Positions 13,531-32,412 of a stretch of 64,000 bases of DNA are shown piece by piece. The notes beneath the pieces were generated by a model that was not told the origin of the DNA, did no database searches, and saw nothing but the letters and a program-made list of their open reading frames with translations. Where the stretch lies: assembly GCA_964035545.1 (NCBI GenBank), contig OZ037768.1, positions 3,647,501 to 3,711,500 of the forward strand, written 5' to 3'. Each line of letters starts with the position of its first letter. Position 1 is the first letter of the stretch. The position numbers and the translations under genes were made by a program. The DNA is from Bugula neritina (taxonomy: Eukaryota; Bryozoa; Gymnolaemata; Cheilostomatida; Bugulidae).

Positions 13531-14350
13531 TTGCCTCCAGGGTACTTTGTGTCGTTATGGTGTTTTCCACATCCAGGGTACTTAAGTGGCTTCCCTAGTT
13601 TAAACATGTTTTGATTGAAAAGACGCAATAAAATAATGTACATTCCTATAATAGGTTCATACAGTTTAAGGAATAGTAATTCGTGTTAGTTGCTGATACA
13701 AGGGTGATTTAAATTATAAATTGATAATTAACCAACATGTTGAATTAGAGAGCATCAGCTGCTCTTTCCATAATCAAATTTTACTGCATAATAAAATATT
13801 GCTTTCATATTTTTTCGATAACAATTTTGGTCTATTGAAATAGAAACTTAGCTTTGTCTTTGATTGTTGAATGCCAATTACCAAAAAGCTTTGCATTTCA
13901 TAAATAGCTTAAATATGCTATAATAATGTGCTATAGTAATTAAGAAAAATAGTTTAACATGGATGTTTTATTGTTGTAGCGCTCCAAGTCTCAACCCAGT
14001 TGCTTCTTACTGCATAAGAAGTTATAGTTTTATCAAGTGAGTATGATAGTATCACATTGATATCCTTGCAAACATAATGTAGTCACTAGTTATTCAATGA
14101 CTTCAGCTTGAAGGTTGTGACTAAGAATTCAAATTATACCACCTCATTGAGTTCGTTTCTTCACTGGATGCATATTTAATTCAACTGTTGTTGAAGAATT
14201 GCGATTAAATATCTAACAGGATTTGCCTGTATCTTGAGAGTTTGGTACTGTGCCAGCAAATTACACCCAGTTATTCAAATACACCCCTGAACTATTCAGT
14301 GATGGTGGTAGACACTAGAATTCTACATTCTAGACATATCAATATACTTT

Positions 14351-14548
14351 TACTATACTACATTGCTCTACAGTCTACACTATACTACATTGCTCTACAG
14401 TCTACACTATACTACATTGCTCTACAGTCTACACTATACTACATTGCTCTACAGTCTACACTATACTACATTGCTCTACAGTCTACACTATACTACATTG
14501 CTCTACAGTCTACACTATACTACATTGCTCTACAGTCTACATTGCTCT
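14351..14548. repeat. 27 bp minisatellite
   Basis: Just over seven near-identical copies of a unit containing ACTACATTGCTCTACAGTCT. Because 27 is a multiple of three, two overlapping frames stay open through the array; there is no protein resemblance. It grades into irregular CTATACTACA sequence on the right. Confidence 0.95.
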
Positions 14549-15213
14549 TCACCATGCTACATTACTTTACACTGTACTGCATTACTCTATACTACTCTAC
14601 GCTATTCTATGTTACATTACACTATGTTCTACAGTACTATACCATGCTATGTTAATCTCCTTATACAACACTATACTATACTTCACTATATTATATTATA
14701 CTATACTGTATAATATTTGTTATACTACTCTATAATAAACCACACTACGCCATAATATACACATAAACTACACCATAATGTAGTACACTTCAATATTCTT
14801 AAAGTATATACACTTTACCACACTACAATATACTACACTAAAAATACAATAAAAACAATTTATAGTAGAAATATTTTGTGTTGGTGCTTTTATTGCTAAT
14901 ATTTGAACTAATATACTTTGGGCTAACATCATGCCATCTTCTCAATAAATGAACATAGCTCGTACTCGTTTGTTCCCAAGACGGCATAAATTAACTAAAA
15001 ATGTTACTAATGCAAGTTTTTACAATCTAATTGTGCTGCTAAATCAATAGATCAATGTAAAAAGAAGCTCTTTCAAGTTACGACTTTTTCAACTTTATCT
15101 TTTTTTGGTATGAAAATTGCTTTAGTAGTTAAATAGTATTATTGCTGTTCTCTAGCCAATCAGATTGATTTTTAGAAAGGCTTGATGTCTGCTGCCGAAT
15201 CCCATCAGGTATT

Positions 15214-22853
<7,640 letters not shown>

Positions 22854-23570
22854 TGGAATCATGACCACAACAAGACTCGCACATCTCTCCAACCTTATCA
22901 TTGTCATACGAGGCATAATAACTGTATTTATAATCTCGTAATTCTAGGAGAATCTTCTCAGACTATGCGGGTATTCAACACACTATACAGCTAAATACTC
23001 TATTCCACACAATACACTCCCACACTATACTGATTTTCGTCTTGCGAAATATTCCCTTAGAGCTGGACTCTCATCTAAAACTCAATCCGCCAAATCATGT
23101 ATCAGATTATGCAAAATATTTTTAGTCTTCTCATCAGATCATCAGAATATAAATATTATATTTTACAAATATAAATATTGTTTAATTATAAAATATAAGT
23201 GTTTTCGCTAAACTGACACTAGAAATTTTCAATCAACTCAGCAATATAGCAATAAAGTATAAATATTGATACAACCATCACGCTTTGTAGCTAACAGTTC
23301 TGTATACCTTTAGTGGGCATATAAATGACCATTCTGTTATTTACAACGAGCCACTAGAGAGCTGAATAAGTATATAAAAAGCACAAGTTACTAAAACATA
23401 TGAACGCAAGAGGTTCCAGCAGCACTAATTAGTCCTCTAGTCACCAATAAAAGGTTAGAACCTGAAAATCATCACTCATTACATAAAGTTTTGGACGGAC
23501 TGGGTTAAATTCAGGCAGCACAGTTTCAAAAGAGTTGGAACTGAATTTACACAGAATTATCTCGACAGCT
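22854..23570. other. Convergent intergenic spacer between SYK and TCHP
   Basis: 717 bases between the SYK stop (+) and the TCHP stop (-), holding both 3' UTRs. AATAAA on the plus strand at 23251-23256 is the likely SYK poly(A) signal. No gene is seen. Confidence 0.6.
23251..23256 (+). other. Probable SYK poly(A) signal
   Basis: AATAAA about 400 bases after the SYK stop; it is the clearest plus-strand signal before the convergent TCHP gene. Confidence 0.4.
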
Positions 23571-26500
23571 TCATTGCCACGCTGATTTACCTCTTCTGCT
23601 GTGAATCTGTAACAGATTTTGTAAAAATTCATGACGCGAACCCCTACTTGATGAATTCAACACAGCATGAGAAAATTTATATCTAAGATATAAAACTCTG
23701 GTTGTGAAAATTGCCAGGATTAAAAGCAGAAAACTCCCAATTTGATTTTTGTTGACCAAAAGAGCAAGTGAACATGAGGGCAAGCATACATATTCAAGAG
23801 TGTCTATAATTTTACTGAAAGCATTGCCATTCTTTGAAGCCACTCGATGCAGACTAGAAAGGATGCTACATGATGATGCAGGAGACCATACCTGAGGCTG
23901 ATAGCCCTGTATCCTCAACCTCTCCGCTTCTTGGCGCAGCAGTTCCTCGTACTCTTCCTCGGCCTTCTTCTCGCTCTCAATCTGAGCTATCTCATCAGCA
24001 ACGCCCTTGACTTGCTGGTCTCGTCTAGCAGAAACCTGTCAACACATGCCACTCTCAATATACTAGACCTGTCAACACACGCCACTCTCAATATACTAAA
24101 CCTGTCAACACATGCCACTCTCAATATACTGAAACCTGTCAACACATGCCACTCTCAATATACTGAAACCTGTCAACACATGCCACCAGAGAAGACAGGT
24201 TAGAAGGTCACCTGAACATGAAGTTGGTTCATTTGCTCTTCCTTCTGTCTCTGAGTCTGTTCACGCTCTCTCTGCGTCAGTTCATTAGCTCTCTCCATAT
24301 CTCTCACCAATTCCTCTCTCCTCTCCAAAGATTCCTGCTGTTGTCTCTTCAACTCCGCCATCTTGGATTGTATCTGCTCCTGGCGACCATCCAAAACCTG
24401 CAACAGCACACTTTGACTCAACGCCGCCGACGATATGTTTAAATTTACATCAAGTTTGAAAATGAGGCCGATAGGAAGAGCCTGAAATCAGAACGTACGT
24501 CCTGCATGAGTCTTTGTCGAGCCACCCTCTCTTTATTCCACTCTTCTTCTCTCTGGTTCCACAGCCGGGCTGCCTCATCTCTAAATACAAAATGTGTATA
24601 TTTATGAAATAGCTATTATATAGCTACTTCAGCATTCCCAAAACAAGCTTGTACTAAAAATACAGGTTTTTATATCACATGGAACTTGACAGTGTAGCTG
24701 TGTACACGCTAAATACAAGAATTGCTTCATAGGTTAATAAAGCTACACATGCTGTGCTATGATAAAGCACATTCTATTAATAATTCTATTATTAAAATGA
24801 TGCCATTTGACATTGTGGTTATATAAATGAGTTGTTTACTAATCTAGTAATATGATAGAACTGGACAGACAGAATAACTTACTGATAGAGCATATCTAAC
24901 TCAGCTTCCCTCTCTTTCTCCAGTCTCAGCTGATCTTCAATGACCTAATAGGATATATATAAATGTTATTGCTACTTACCAGTAACTGAAATTTTGAGAG
25001 GGCACAACAATAAATCAATAAAATTGGAACGCAAAACTGGAAACGCAAAAATGAGTTTCATATTTTAAAAACATGATCCCTAAGAACTACTTTCTCAATT
25101 CAATATGAAGTTACATCATGATTTGTATAAAATAACTACCCAATACATACTAGGGCTTGCCCACTCTTATAACTATAATATACTATTAATAAAGCACCTC
25201 TTTCATCCAAGCAGCATCTGCCCGAGCCTTCTCTTTCCTAGCAGTTCGAAGAGTTATCTCCTCAGCTTCTTTCTCCATCAATGAATCCAGAAGTTTCCTA
25301 TCCTGCTCCAGTTCCTCCATAACCTGCTTAGACCTCCTCTTTAGCGCCGCAGTGTGCTGACGCAGCAAAACTCGTCTGCAACATTACATGGACATCTACA
25401 GACTCACTACAGACTTACTGTAGACTTACTACATACTTACTGCAGACTTACTGCAGAATTACTACAGACTTACTACATACTTACTGCATACTTACTGCAG
25501 ACTTACTGCACACTTACTGTAGAATTACTACATACTTACTACACACTTACTACATACTTACTGCAGACTTACTACATACTTACTGCAGACTTACTGCATA
25601 CTTACTACATACTTACTGCATACTTACTACATACTTACTGTAGACTTACTACACACTTACTACATACTTACTGCATACTCACTACAGACTTGCTGCATAC
25701 TTATTGCAGACTTACTAGCTATATATTTGGACAGTAAATGTAGTGCATGTACTTTAAGAGTAAAAAAGCAGTAGGACTGGACTTCGTTGTCATTTAATTC
25801 ACTATCATGTCACCTAATCAGGACACAAGCTGTATAGATTGACATTTGTAAACATCTGAATTAAGTTTCTCATGACATTAAACAGTTACACTACTAAAGG
25901 TTCACAGCAAGCAGAGTGCCACTTGAGTTTACCATTACCATGGCACACCATTTACCAACAGCAGAAGACAATATACTTTGTCTGAATCAGTCTTTTCTGT
26001 AGTCAGTAAATAAAATATTTTCAATAATGAAACTATTACCCCAATTCTTGCTTTTTGCGTTCCATTTCATCGAGTCTACGCTGCTCTTCCAACTTTTCTA
26101 TCTCCCACTGATTCCTGAGCAGATCTTCTTGTTGCTGTTTAATCAGTTCGGCCTAACAAAACATAAATCAGTATAGGAGTCTGTAATCAATACTTTAATT
26201 GCTGGTGAACTTTTCGAGTTTACTGTACTTTTTGGATATGAAACCCTTTATTCACCAGAAATGCTATGAATACCCAAAAATACAGAAACCAAAAATCCAG
26301 TGTTTGTTATAAATAAAATCACATTAACGTCTAAACATGCATCTGTTTACACCATTACCATACCTCTTGTTCCCTCCTCTTTAATTCTGCCATTTGTTGT
26401 TTTAGTATCTCTCTCAACTGCATTTCACTGTCTAGTCGTTTCTGCTCCATGATTCTTTGCTGTTCCAAACCTCGCAGTCTGTCCACCTCCATTTTTTCAT

Positions 26501-28244
26501 CCATTTCCTGTTGCCTGAGTCGTTCCTCTTCTAGTGCCTGAAAGTTATTATTAAAGTCACTTATATAGACTGCATTGACTGTCAATATGTAAACTCTAAC
26601 ACTGTACTAAACACACCATAACATTCCCTAGTAACTAATATTGGTATCCTTGAATATCATTTAATCACCTAATCAACTGAAGTTTTGAGAATACAACAAA
26701 TAAATTCTAAAACACATTAGTGCAACTGCAGAGTTGATGGAAATCCTAAAGTAACTTTTACAAAGTTACTTTAGGATAATCTTACTTTACATGAGCATTT
26801 ATCATTCACACAAAACACATAAATTTGACAATGAAATTTAATGTCCTTAATGAGATGTTGCTGTTTCAAAAACATACCGACTGTTTCTCATCTCTCTGGT
26901 CAGACCACTTGTCGACTACGTGACTCTTGAACTGCTCAGACTCCAGCTGAATGAGAATAAGATTGACAGAATAGTTACAATAACTGCACAGAAATAAATC
27001 ACGAAACAGGAAAAAAACTAGGAGCACATAAGTAGACTCTAACCATAACTGAGAATGGATAACAATGCAACTACTTTGAAATGAAAACTAGACACAAGAA
27101 TTCATTAGGAGACATAAAATACAATATGCCACCTTGCGTATGTCGGGACAGTTCTGTCTGAAATGCTCATACAGACGTTCTTCAGCAACCTGCTTTCTTT
27201 CCTCTTCTCTAGCAGATCTGAGAGATTCACTCCGTTCCTTCATTTGATTCAATCTGTCCATATTATCCAGACTAAACCCTTTTAGCTCCGCCTAAAGGAA
27301 AGATACTGTATTGAGAGTAACGATCTCTAAGTTGTCAGGATATGCTTTAACTCAACAAGCAACATTGGAGATCAATGACCAGCACCTCCCCCCCCCCCCC
27401 CCCCCCCATAGCAGGCGTTGCAGTCGCATTAACTCATCCATACCTCATACTGGTTTCTTTCACTTTGATAGAGAGCTGCAAGTTTACTTCGTCTTCTTGC
27501 CATATTCAGAGATTTGGTGTCTTTTTCATAATTCTTCTTGTAAGCATCCATGCTATAATAACAAATTGTATGCATGTATGTTTTTTACAAACATGGATAC
27601 TAAAGTACATAGTTGTACACAGAAAAATTGCCAACAATTTGTAAATGTGAGTTTTACAATATTTTTATATAAATATATATAATTCTACAGTTTGATTCAC
27701 AATGTTTTGCAAAACCTCAATAAAAGCCAGTGATGTTTTACCTATTTCAAATTCATTCTTAAGGTAATATTATATGACTTGTCATTAATAGCCTTTTCAT
27801 ATAGGATTCAGACTGAGAGAAAAGCAGCAAAACCTAGTTTGAAAGAACTCAGTGCATAAAATTAAAACAATGATAGGATAGCCTTTAACGACTTTTGTGC
27901 TCAACTTGAATTTGTTTTAAATTTACAGCTTTGATAAGTTAAAATTATTAAAAATGGATATGAAAAAGAAGACCAAAAAAATTGCTTTTTAGAGTTTTTT
28001 AAACAAAGTCCCACTTGGTTGAAATTTCTTATAAAAACATTAACTCGGTGTACCTGCTTTGAAAAGTGGCTTTTGAGGTCCAATTGGCATCTTTTGAAGA
28101 GTGTATTTCTGCATTACTGAAGTATCTGGCAGTATCTTGCCAACTGTCTCTAAGATCATTTTCTTGAGTCCTTCTTCGGACAATTGCTGCCTCATAAATA
28201 TTCTTTCTTGTTGTATAAATACTTGGCATATTAGGTAAAGCCAT
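23571..28244 (-). CDS. TCHP: Trichoplein keratin filament-binding protein, 12 coding exons
   Basis: Exons in coding order: 28244-28054, 27552-27444, 27291-27133, 26946-26878, 26537-26364, 26152-26040, 25375-25198, 24944-24883, 24580-24499, 24397-24212, 24035-23892, 23606-23571. The joined frame is 1503 nt, 500 aa (human TCHP 498). Most of the protein is highly charged coiled coil rich in E, K, R and Q. Diagnostic matches to trichoplein: N-terminal MALPNMPS; RYFSNAEIHSSKDANWTSK; AWMKEV-I-EDQLRLEKEREAELDML; RQRLMQDVLDGRQEQIQSKM; GYQP near the end and a short tail ending KSAWQ, like human KIAWN. Family role: trichoplein sits at centriole subdistal appendages, anchors microtubules, activates Aurora A to restrain primary cilium assembly, and in vertebrates binds keratin. 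A keratin partner cannot be assumed in this animal. Introns contain several tandem repeats, including copies of splice-site sequence. Confidence 0.93.
24036..24186. repeat. 31-33 bp tandem repeat beside the TCHP exon 11 acceptor
   Basis: About five copies of a unit containing CCTGTCAACACATGCCACTC. On the coding (minus) strand each copy reads TTGACAG, and copies then continue GTTTC, exactly like the real acceptor and first bases of exon 11 at 24035. The array therefore repeats the splice acceptor. Confidence 0.9.
25393..25716. repeat. 11 bp minisatellite in TCHP intron 6
   Basis: About 30 copies of an 11-mer of the type ACTTACTGCAT (variants ACTTACTACAG, ACTTACTACAC). On the TCHP coding strand each unit gives CAGTAAGT or TAGTAAGT, a strong donor-like string, once every 11 bases. 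It lies just upstream of the exon 7 acceptor. Confidence 0.95.
26743..26777. repeat. Perfect hairpin, 15 bp arms
   Basis: ATCCTAAAGTAACTT at 26743-26757 and its exact reverse complement at 26763-26777, with a 5-base loop, inside TCHP intron 4. Confidence 0.85.
27388..27407. repeat. Homopolymer C20 in TCHP intron 2
   Basis: Twenty consecutive C on the plus strand, so G20 in the TCHP pre-mRNA, 36 bases after the exon 2 donor. The real length is uncertain because such runs sequence poorly. Confidence 0.85.
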
Positions 28245-30499
28245 GTTTCAATACTAAAAATAATTTATAAAGATAAAAAACTGATCAAAAAAGATACTTG
28301 TTTAAAATATAATAAATAACCATACTGTTGAAATCATGCTGTCCGTTAAATAGAAAAAAACATGCGTGCTTAAAGCAACCTTCAGTCTGAAATATGAGTC
28401 CTAATAATAAGCAATACTTTTCACTTTTACCGTTTTTAAAATGTTGCATCAGCTATACTTGATTGCAATATGAGTGCACTCTACTGTTTTTAAAAAATCA
28501 TATATTTCCATCCAACTTTCAGCTGGCATAAAATTTCAACTTTTAATTAGGTTTTAGTAGCTATTTCAGCATTTGCAGCATAATTTTTTTAATCTGCTAA
28601 TAATTGAACTAATAATCATAATACTTAAAACTATGACAGTGACTTTGGCTATGCCTGTACCTATGAACATTGGCTAAACTAAAGCTATACTACCAGTATC
28701 ACTGTGATTGTGGGTATCAGTATGAGTATAAGTATAAGTATAAACAAAAGTAAAACTATAGCTAATGTGAAACCGAATCAGTAAAACTAAATGTAACAGT
28801 AATGGCAATGCTTATGCTATGAGCTATAGCTATACTCATAGTAGTACAGTATGACTATGAGTATTGACACTTTGACTTAAAGACACAGTTGCACTTGCAT
28901 AATGAATAATCATTATCATAATGATAATGGATTAATTTTATAATTATTAAAAAATATAATATTACCATTATTAATAATATTAATTATTATAACTATGATT
29001 AGTGATTATCATTGTGATATTTTACCTAGGGGGTTAGACTTTAGAGTTTGCTTAGTAAACACGAAGTCATGTACTTTAATATTAATAGTTTCCTTTCCAG
29101 AACAATCAGAGACCTTAGAATCTCTAAAGTCACACCTTCATAACACTCCTCCGTGAAGGTCTCCTCTTCCCTTTTGAGAGTCTAGAGACTCAACACAGAT
29201 AGTGATACAGATTGGACTGGGTTCGAAACTCGATAAAATTAAAAGCCATTAGTGATTTTACTTTTAGGAAGAGCATTCAATCATAATTGCTCCAGTGCCC
29301 CATCTAAATAAGTCCTTAGCCCGATTTAACCAAAAAAAAATCATCAGGGGTTTCTCACAGGGATGGTGACACTCACACTGACTATAAGTACAATATTAAC
29401 AATATTATTATTATTAATATTATTAAATTTAATATTAATAATAAACTTGCGTGAGTTTTTTTTATATTTTATGTTTCTCAGTTTAAGCTATAACACTTAG
29501 CAAATAGTAAAACATTCATAAAAGTACTATGAGCATAATTATTTGCTATTAACTAAAGTTAACTATTACTATTTGGTTTGGTATTATATTTTTCTGTTTG
29601 AATTTCCAAATTGCTTCTCCTCCAGTTTGAAAATTTCGAAGTTTACAGCGGTTATCTGCAGCATTGATTAGCAACTTATAAACATAGTCGCTCAACGAAT
29701 CGCTGTTTCTGTAAACCATTTAGTAAACTGTCGGAAAATATTGATCTAAACGAGTACATTTCTCGAAAGAAGAGCGTGCCATCAAAACATTTTCTGAAAA
29801 CAGAATAATATGCGTAGAACATTATTTTGACATCGGACAATTTTCGTTTTTAAAGCGATTGAGAATACGAATGTTTTTGCTTCATTGGCAATTTTTCATC
29901 TGCTCTCCATTAAAGTTTTAACATTGCTATAAAGTACAATTTAGATTATAATGAATTTATAGCGCCCTTTATTAAAAGTGAACATATTTTAGTCGCAAAA
30001 GCAATATAGATTATGTTATTATGCAAATTGCAATATATGGATATACTTCAGTATTCAGACCATAGTCAAAAATGAGACCGTGAGTGAGTATTGCTGCTTG
30101 CACTTTGACTTTCACTTTACTGTTTACATTTGGTGTAACATTAACACTTCCAGTTACACAGTTAGTGCTACTGTTACTGTTAGTGTGACTTAGTATTGCA
30201 CTAACTCTATGATTAACACTCACAGTAACAGTAGTGAGTAGTGGTACTGAGTAACTAGATTCCGGTTAGCCATTACATAATGATTATATACATAATATAC
30301 TAATAGTAATACTAATACTATTAATGACAATATATACTTAAAGTTAAACTGTTTAAGTTTATAAATAGATACAATAATAGGTATAACCATAATGAAAATG
30401 TAAATTAATTATTAAATAAAACTCATGTCTCTGTTTTAAAGTATTCACTCTGTGAATAAAAATGTTTCGAGAACTTATGCTTCGGCAGTACAGGAACAA

Positions 30500-30575
30500 T
30501 TATGATCGGACTCGAAACCTTGACCTGTGTCCTACTAGGTTACAACACTTTAACTACTAGGGCATGGCTACTTTT
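30500..30575 (-). repeat. Degenerate tRNA-like (SINE-type) sequence
   Basis: On the minus strand CTAGTAGTTAAAG resembles a weak A box and GTTTCGAGTCC differs from the B box GGTTCGANTCC at one position, about 40 bases apart. No stable acceptor stem is visible. It may be a tRNA-derived SINE remnant or chance. Confidence 0.3.
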
Positions 30576-30583
30576 TGCTAAAT

Positions 30584-30623
30584 TGGTAAATTTTATAAAA
30601 AGTCATGTTTATAAAATTTACCA
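30584..30623. repeat. Perfect hairpin, 16 bp arms
   Basis: TGGTAAATTTTATAAA at 30584-30599 and its exact reverse complement at 30608-30623 with an 8-base loop, directly left of the fold-back element. Confidence 0.85.
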
Positions 30624-30655
30624 CCAAGCTACTGCAGTTATGTATTTAAGTGTCT

Positions 30656-30918
30656 GGTAAAATGGCACAGGTGAAAATGGCATGGTGAAAATGGCACAGG
30701 TAATGGCATAGGTAATAATGGCACAAATGGCAAAGTAGGTAAAAATGGCACATTTTCAATATTAGGGTTTGGAGTGATGGTTGGGAGTTTAGAATGGGGG
30801 GTTTAGGATTCGGGATGGGGGTTTGGGAAAATTTAACATCAGTGCATGTGCCGATTTTACCTACTTTTCCATTTGTGCCATTATTACCTGTGCCTTTATT
30901 ACCTGTGCCATTTTTACC
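30656..30918. mobile_element. Fold-back element with G-rich loop
   Basis: Left arm 30711-30751 and right arm 30848-30888 are inverted copies matching at 38 of 41 positions. Outside them both arms continue as direct repeats of AAAATGGCACAGGTAA-type units (30656-30710) and their complements (30889-30918). The 96-base loop contains G-runs on the plus strand (for example GGGGGG near 30798 and GGGG near 30817). There is no coding capacity and no clear target-site duplication. It could be a non-autonomous fold-back or MITE-like element, or an inverted duplication of a minisatellite. Confidence 0.6.
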
Positions 30919-31820
30919 TAAAATCATGTATTTAGAAATAGTTACGGTGCTTTAAGGCAGACTTTATTTTAACCCAACATATTATTTACTACCCTTATGT
31001 TTTTTACCACAAACTTTCAGTAGAGTGTATATGTTGCTTGAACTAATAATATATTTTTAATGATTATTACTATTCAGTACTGTAATTAGGTAACATGGTT
31101 GTAATTTAGTAAATTAAGCCTATAATGTAGAGTCTTGGAGCCTCTAACTGTATTTTTGTCATAATTAAATAATTTAAACTGATACACTTGTTGCATAGTG
31201 GCCAATATCCAAATTACCAACCAAAATCTCACATGTCATGGAATAAAAGTTGTGTTACTGTGAATATTTTCAATTTTTCAACCTTTCAACATTTACTTAT
31301 TCATTTAATGCTTAGTATGGCCATCAGACAATTTAGAATTACTAGATTTTTTTGTATTGCGTTAAAGGGTATAAGAGTACCAGCTGGTGCATTGCTGAGT
31401 AGTTCTTGTAACCATAGGCCTACTATGTTATAGAGTTGTATGTTATGCTATAGTGTTTTATGTCGTATACCATTATATTGTGCCGCATATGTTCACTGAC
31501 AAGACATGTAAAATCAAGCTGTTACTTTCATTTACAGTAGTTCTTATGATGATCTCACCGAGTGTTTCCTTAGTCCTACCATCAGATTTTACTTACGCTA
31601 ACTTATTAGAACAGTGTTTATTATTCATTCAAAATATTTGGTTAAACCATCCCTTCAGTAGCTGTTATCAAATAAGTGTATGGTGTAGTAATCATGCTTA
31701 ATATATGTTTATTCAGCAAATTATTTGATTTAATTTGAAACATATTTGCTTATTTACATTGTAATCTGCCTTACCTATAACTATTTTAAACAATACCTTC
31801 TTTTTAATAATTGGAAGGTT

Positions 31821-31864
31821 TTGTTAAATTATGTTCAAGTAAATACTTGAACATAATTTAACAA
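31821..31864. repeat. Perfect 44 bp near-palindrome, 21 bp arms
   Basis: Bases 31821-31841 and 31844-31864 are exact reverse complements separated by AA; core TTATGTTCAAGTA. It is intergenic, upstream of the GRAMD2-like gene. Confidence 0.9.
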
Positions 31865-32412
31865 GTGGTTTTGTTTATAATTTCCAAGATTCACACCTTT
31901 ATATAATGACAACTTAGTAGCATACCAAATGCTCACAATAAAATTGCATTTTTAAATATATTAGAGTTGAATAAATAAAAAAGTAAAAGCTTGTAATTCT
32001 GGTAAAGATGCTGTTGATAATCTTTCGAAAATATTTCAACATACCTATACTTTTCATGCTCGGAACTTTTATATAGAATAATGAGTAGGTTAATTTATAG
32101 CATATTACAAATTCTTGCCTCTGTGTGAACTCAATGATGCTGTGGTGGATGCTTCCCTATGCCTGCTGGTAGCCATGATTATCACGAGCCTGACATTTAC
32201 GTTTACCCACTATTTTTATGCGACATGTTTGGCAAAACAACTTGTAAGGGAAGCCAACATACCGCTTGTACTAAGCTCCTGTTGAGTTGATATTTTCGTA
32301 GTAATGCTCGTTGACTATATAACAGAGTAAGTGCTTTCAGTTTCAGTCAGCCTAGAGCTACCAGTTCACATGCTTCTCTGTGAGATTTGTATCCTTATTT
32401 AAGAAAGAAAAG

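Larger units (their letters stand above)
9150..15213. other. 6 kb intergenic region between SLC41 and SYK
   Basis: No host gene is visible on either strand. Contents: AT-rich unique sequence; a low-complexity island at about 10090-10900 with the ATTATGATTATCATTATGATT word at 10540-10560; a decayed LINE-like fragment on the minus strand near 11150-11760; a 10 bp tandem repeat (ACTAATACAC, 12041-12065); and minisatellites at 13350-13530 and 14351-14548. From 14560 to 14800 the sequence keeps a degenerate ACTATACTAC texture. The SYK 5' UTR and promoter must lie near its right end; a possible splice acceptor (CCCATCAG) lies just before the SYK start codon. Confidence 0.6.
28245..32412. other. 4.2 kb divergent gap between TCHP and GRAMD2-like gene
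   Basis: It must hold both promoters, but no clear core motif is visible. About 28600-29430 and 30010-30370 are low-complexity islands; 28907-28930 carries the dyad word family shared with other gaps, and 29215-29234 has a B-box-like GGTTCGAAACT. A tRNA-like stretch lies near 30500-30575, followed by a 16 bp hairpin and a fold-back element (both listed separately). From 31000 to 32400 the sequence is AT-rich with no convincing exon; the open frames at 31188-31433 and 31453-31701 resemble nothing known. Confidence 0.6.

Noticed and set aside
13328-13585. 85 aa open frame with STCKVL repeats
   Set aside because: Caused by an 18 bp tandem repeat; no homology.
14242-14713. Two long overlapping open frames with repeated YYIALQSTL and LYSLHYTTL peptides
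   Set aside because: They are translations of the 27 bp minisatellite, which keeps several frames open; no start context, no splice partners and no family resemblance.
24036-24186. CRISPR-like array of regular repeats
   Set aside because: There are no unique spacers; units are contiguous and the DNA is an animal intron.
25354-25737. 127 aa open frame with LLHTYYILT repeats
   Set aside because: Product of the 11 bp minisatellite within a TCHP intron, on the opposite strand.
31188-31701. Two open frames of about 80 codons upstream of GRAMD2
   Set aside because: Low-complexity hydrophobic translations of AT-rich DNA without splice structure or recognisable domains.
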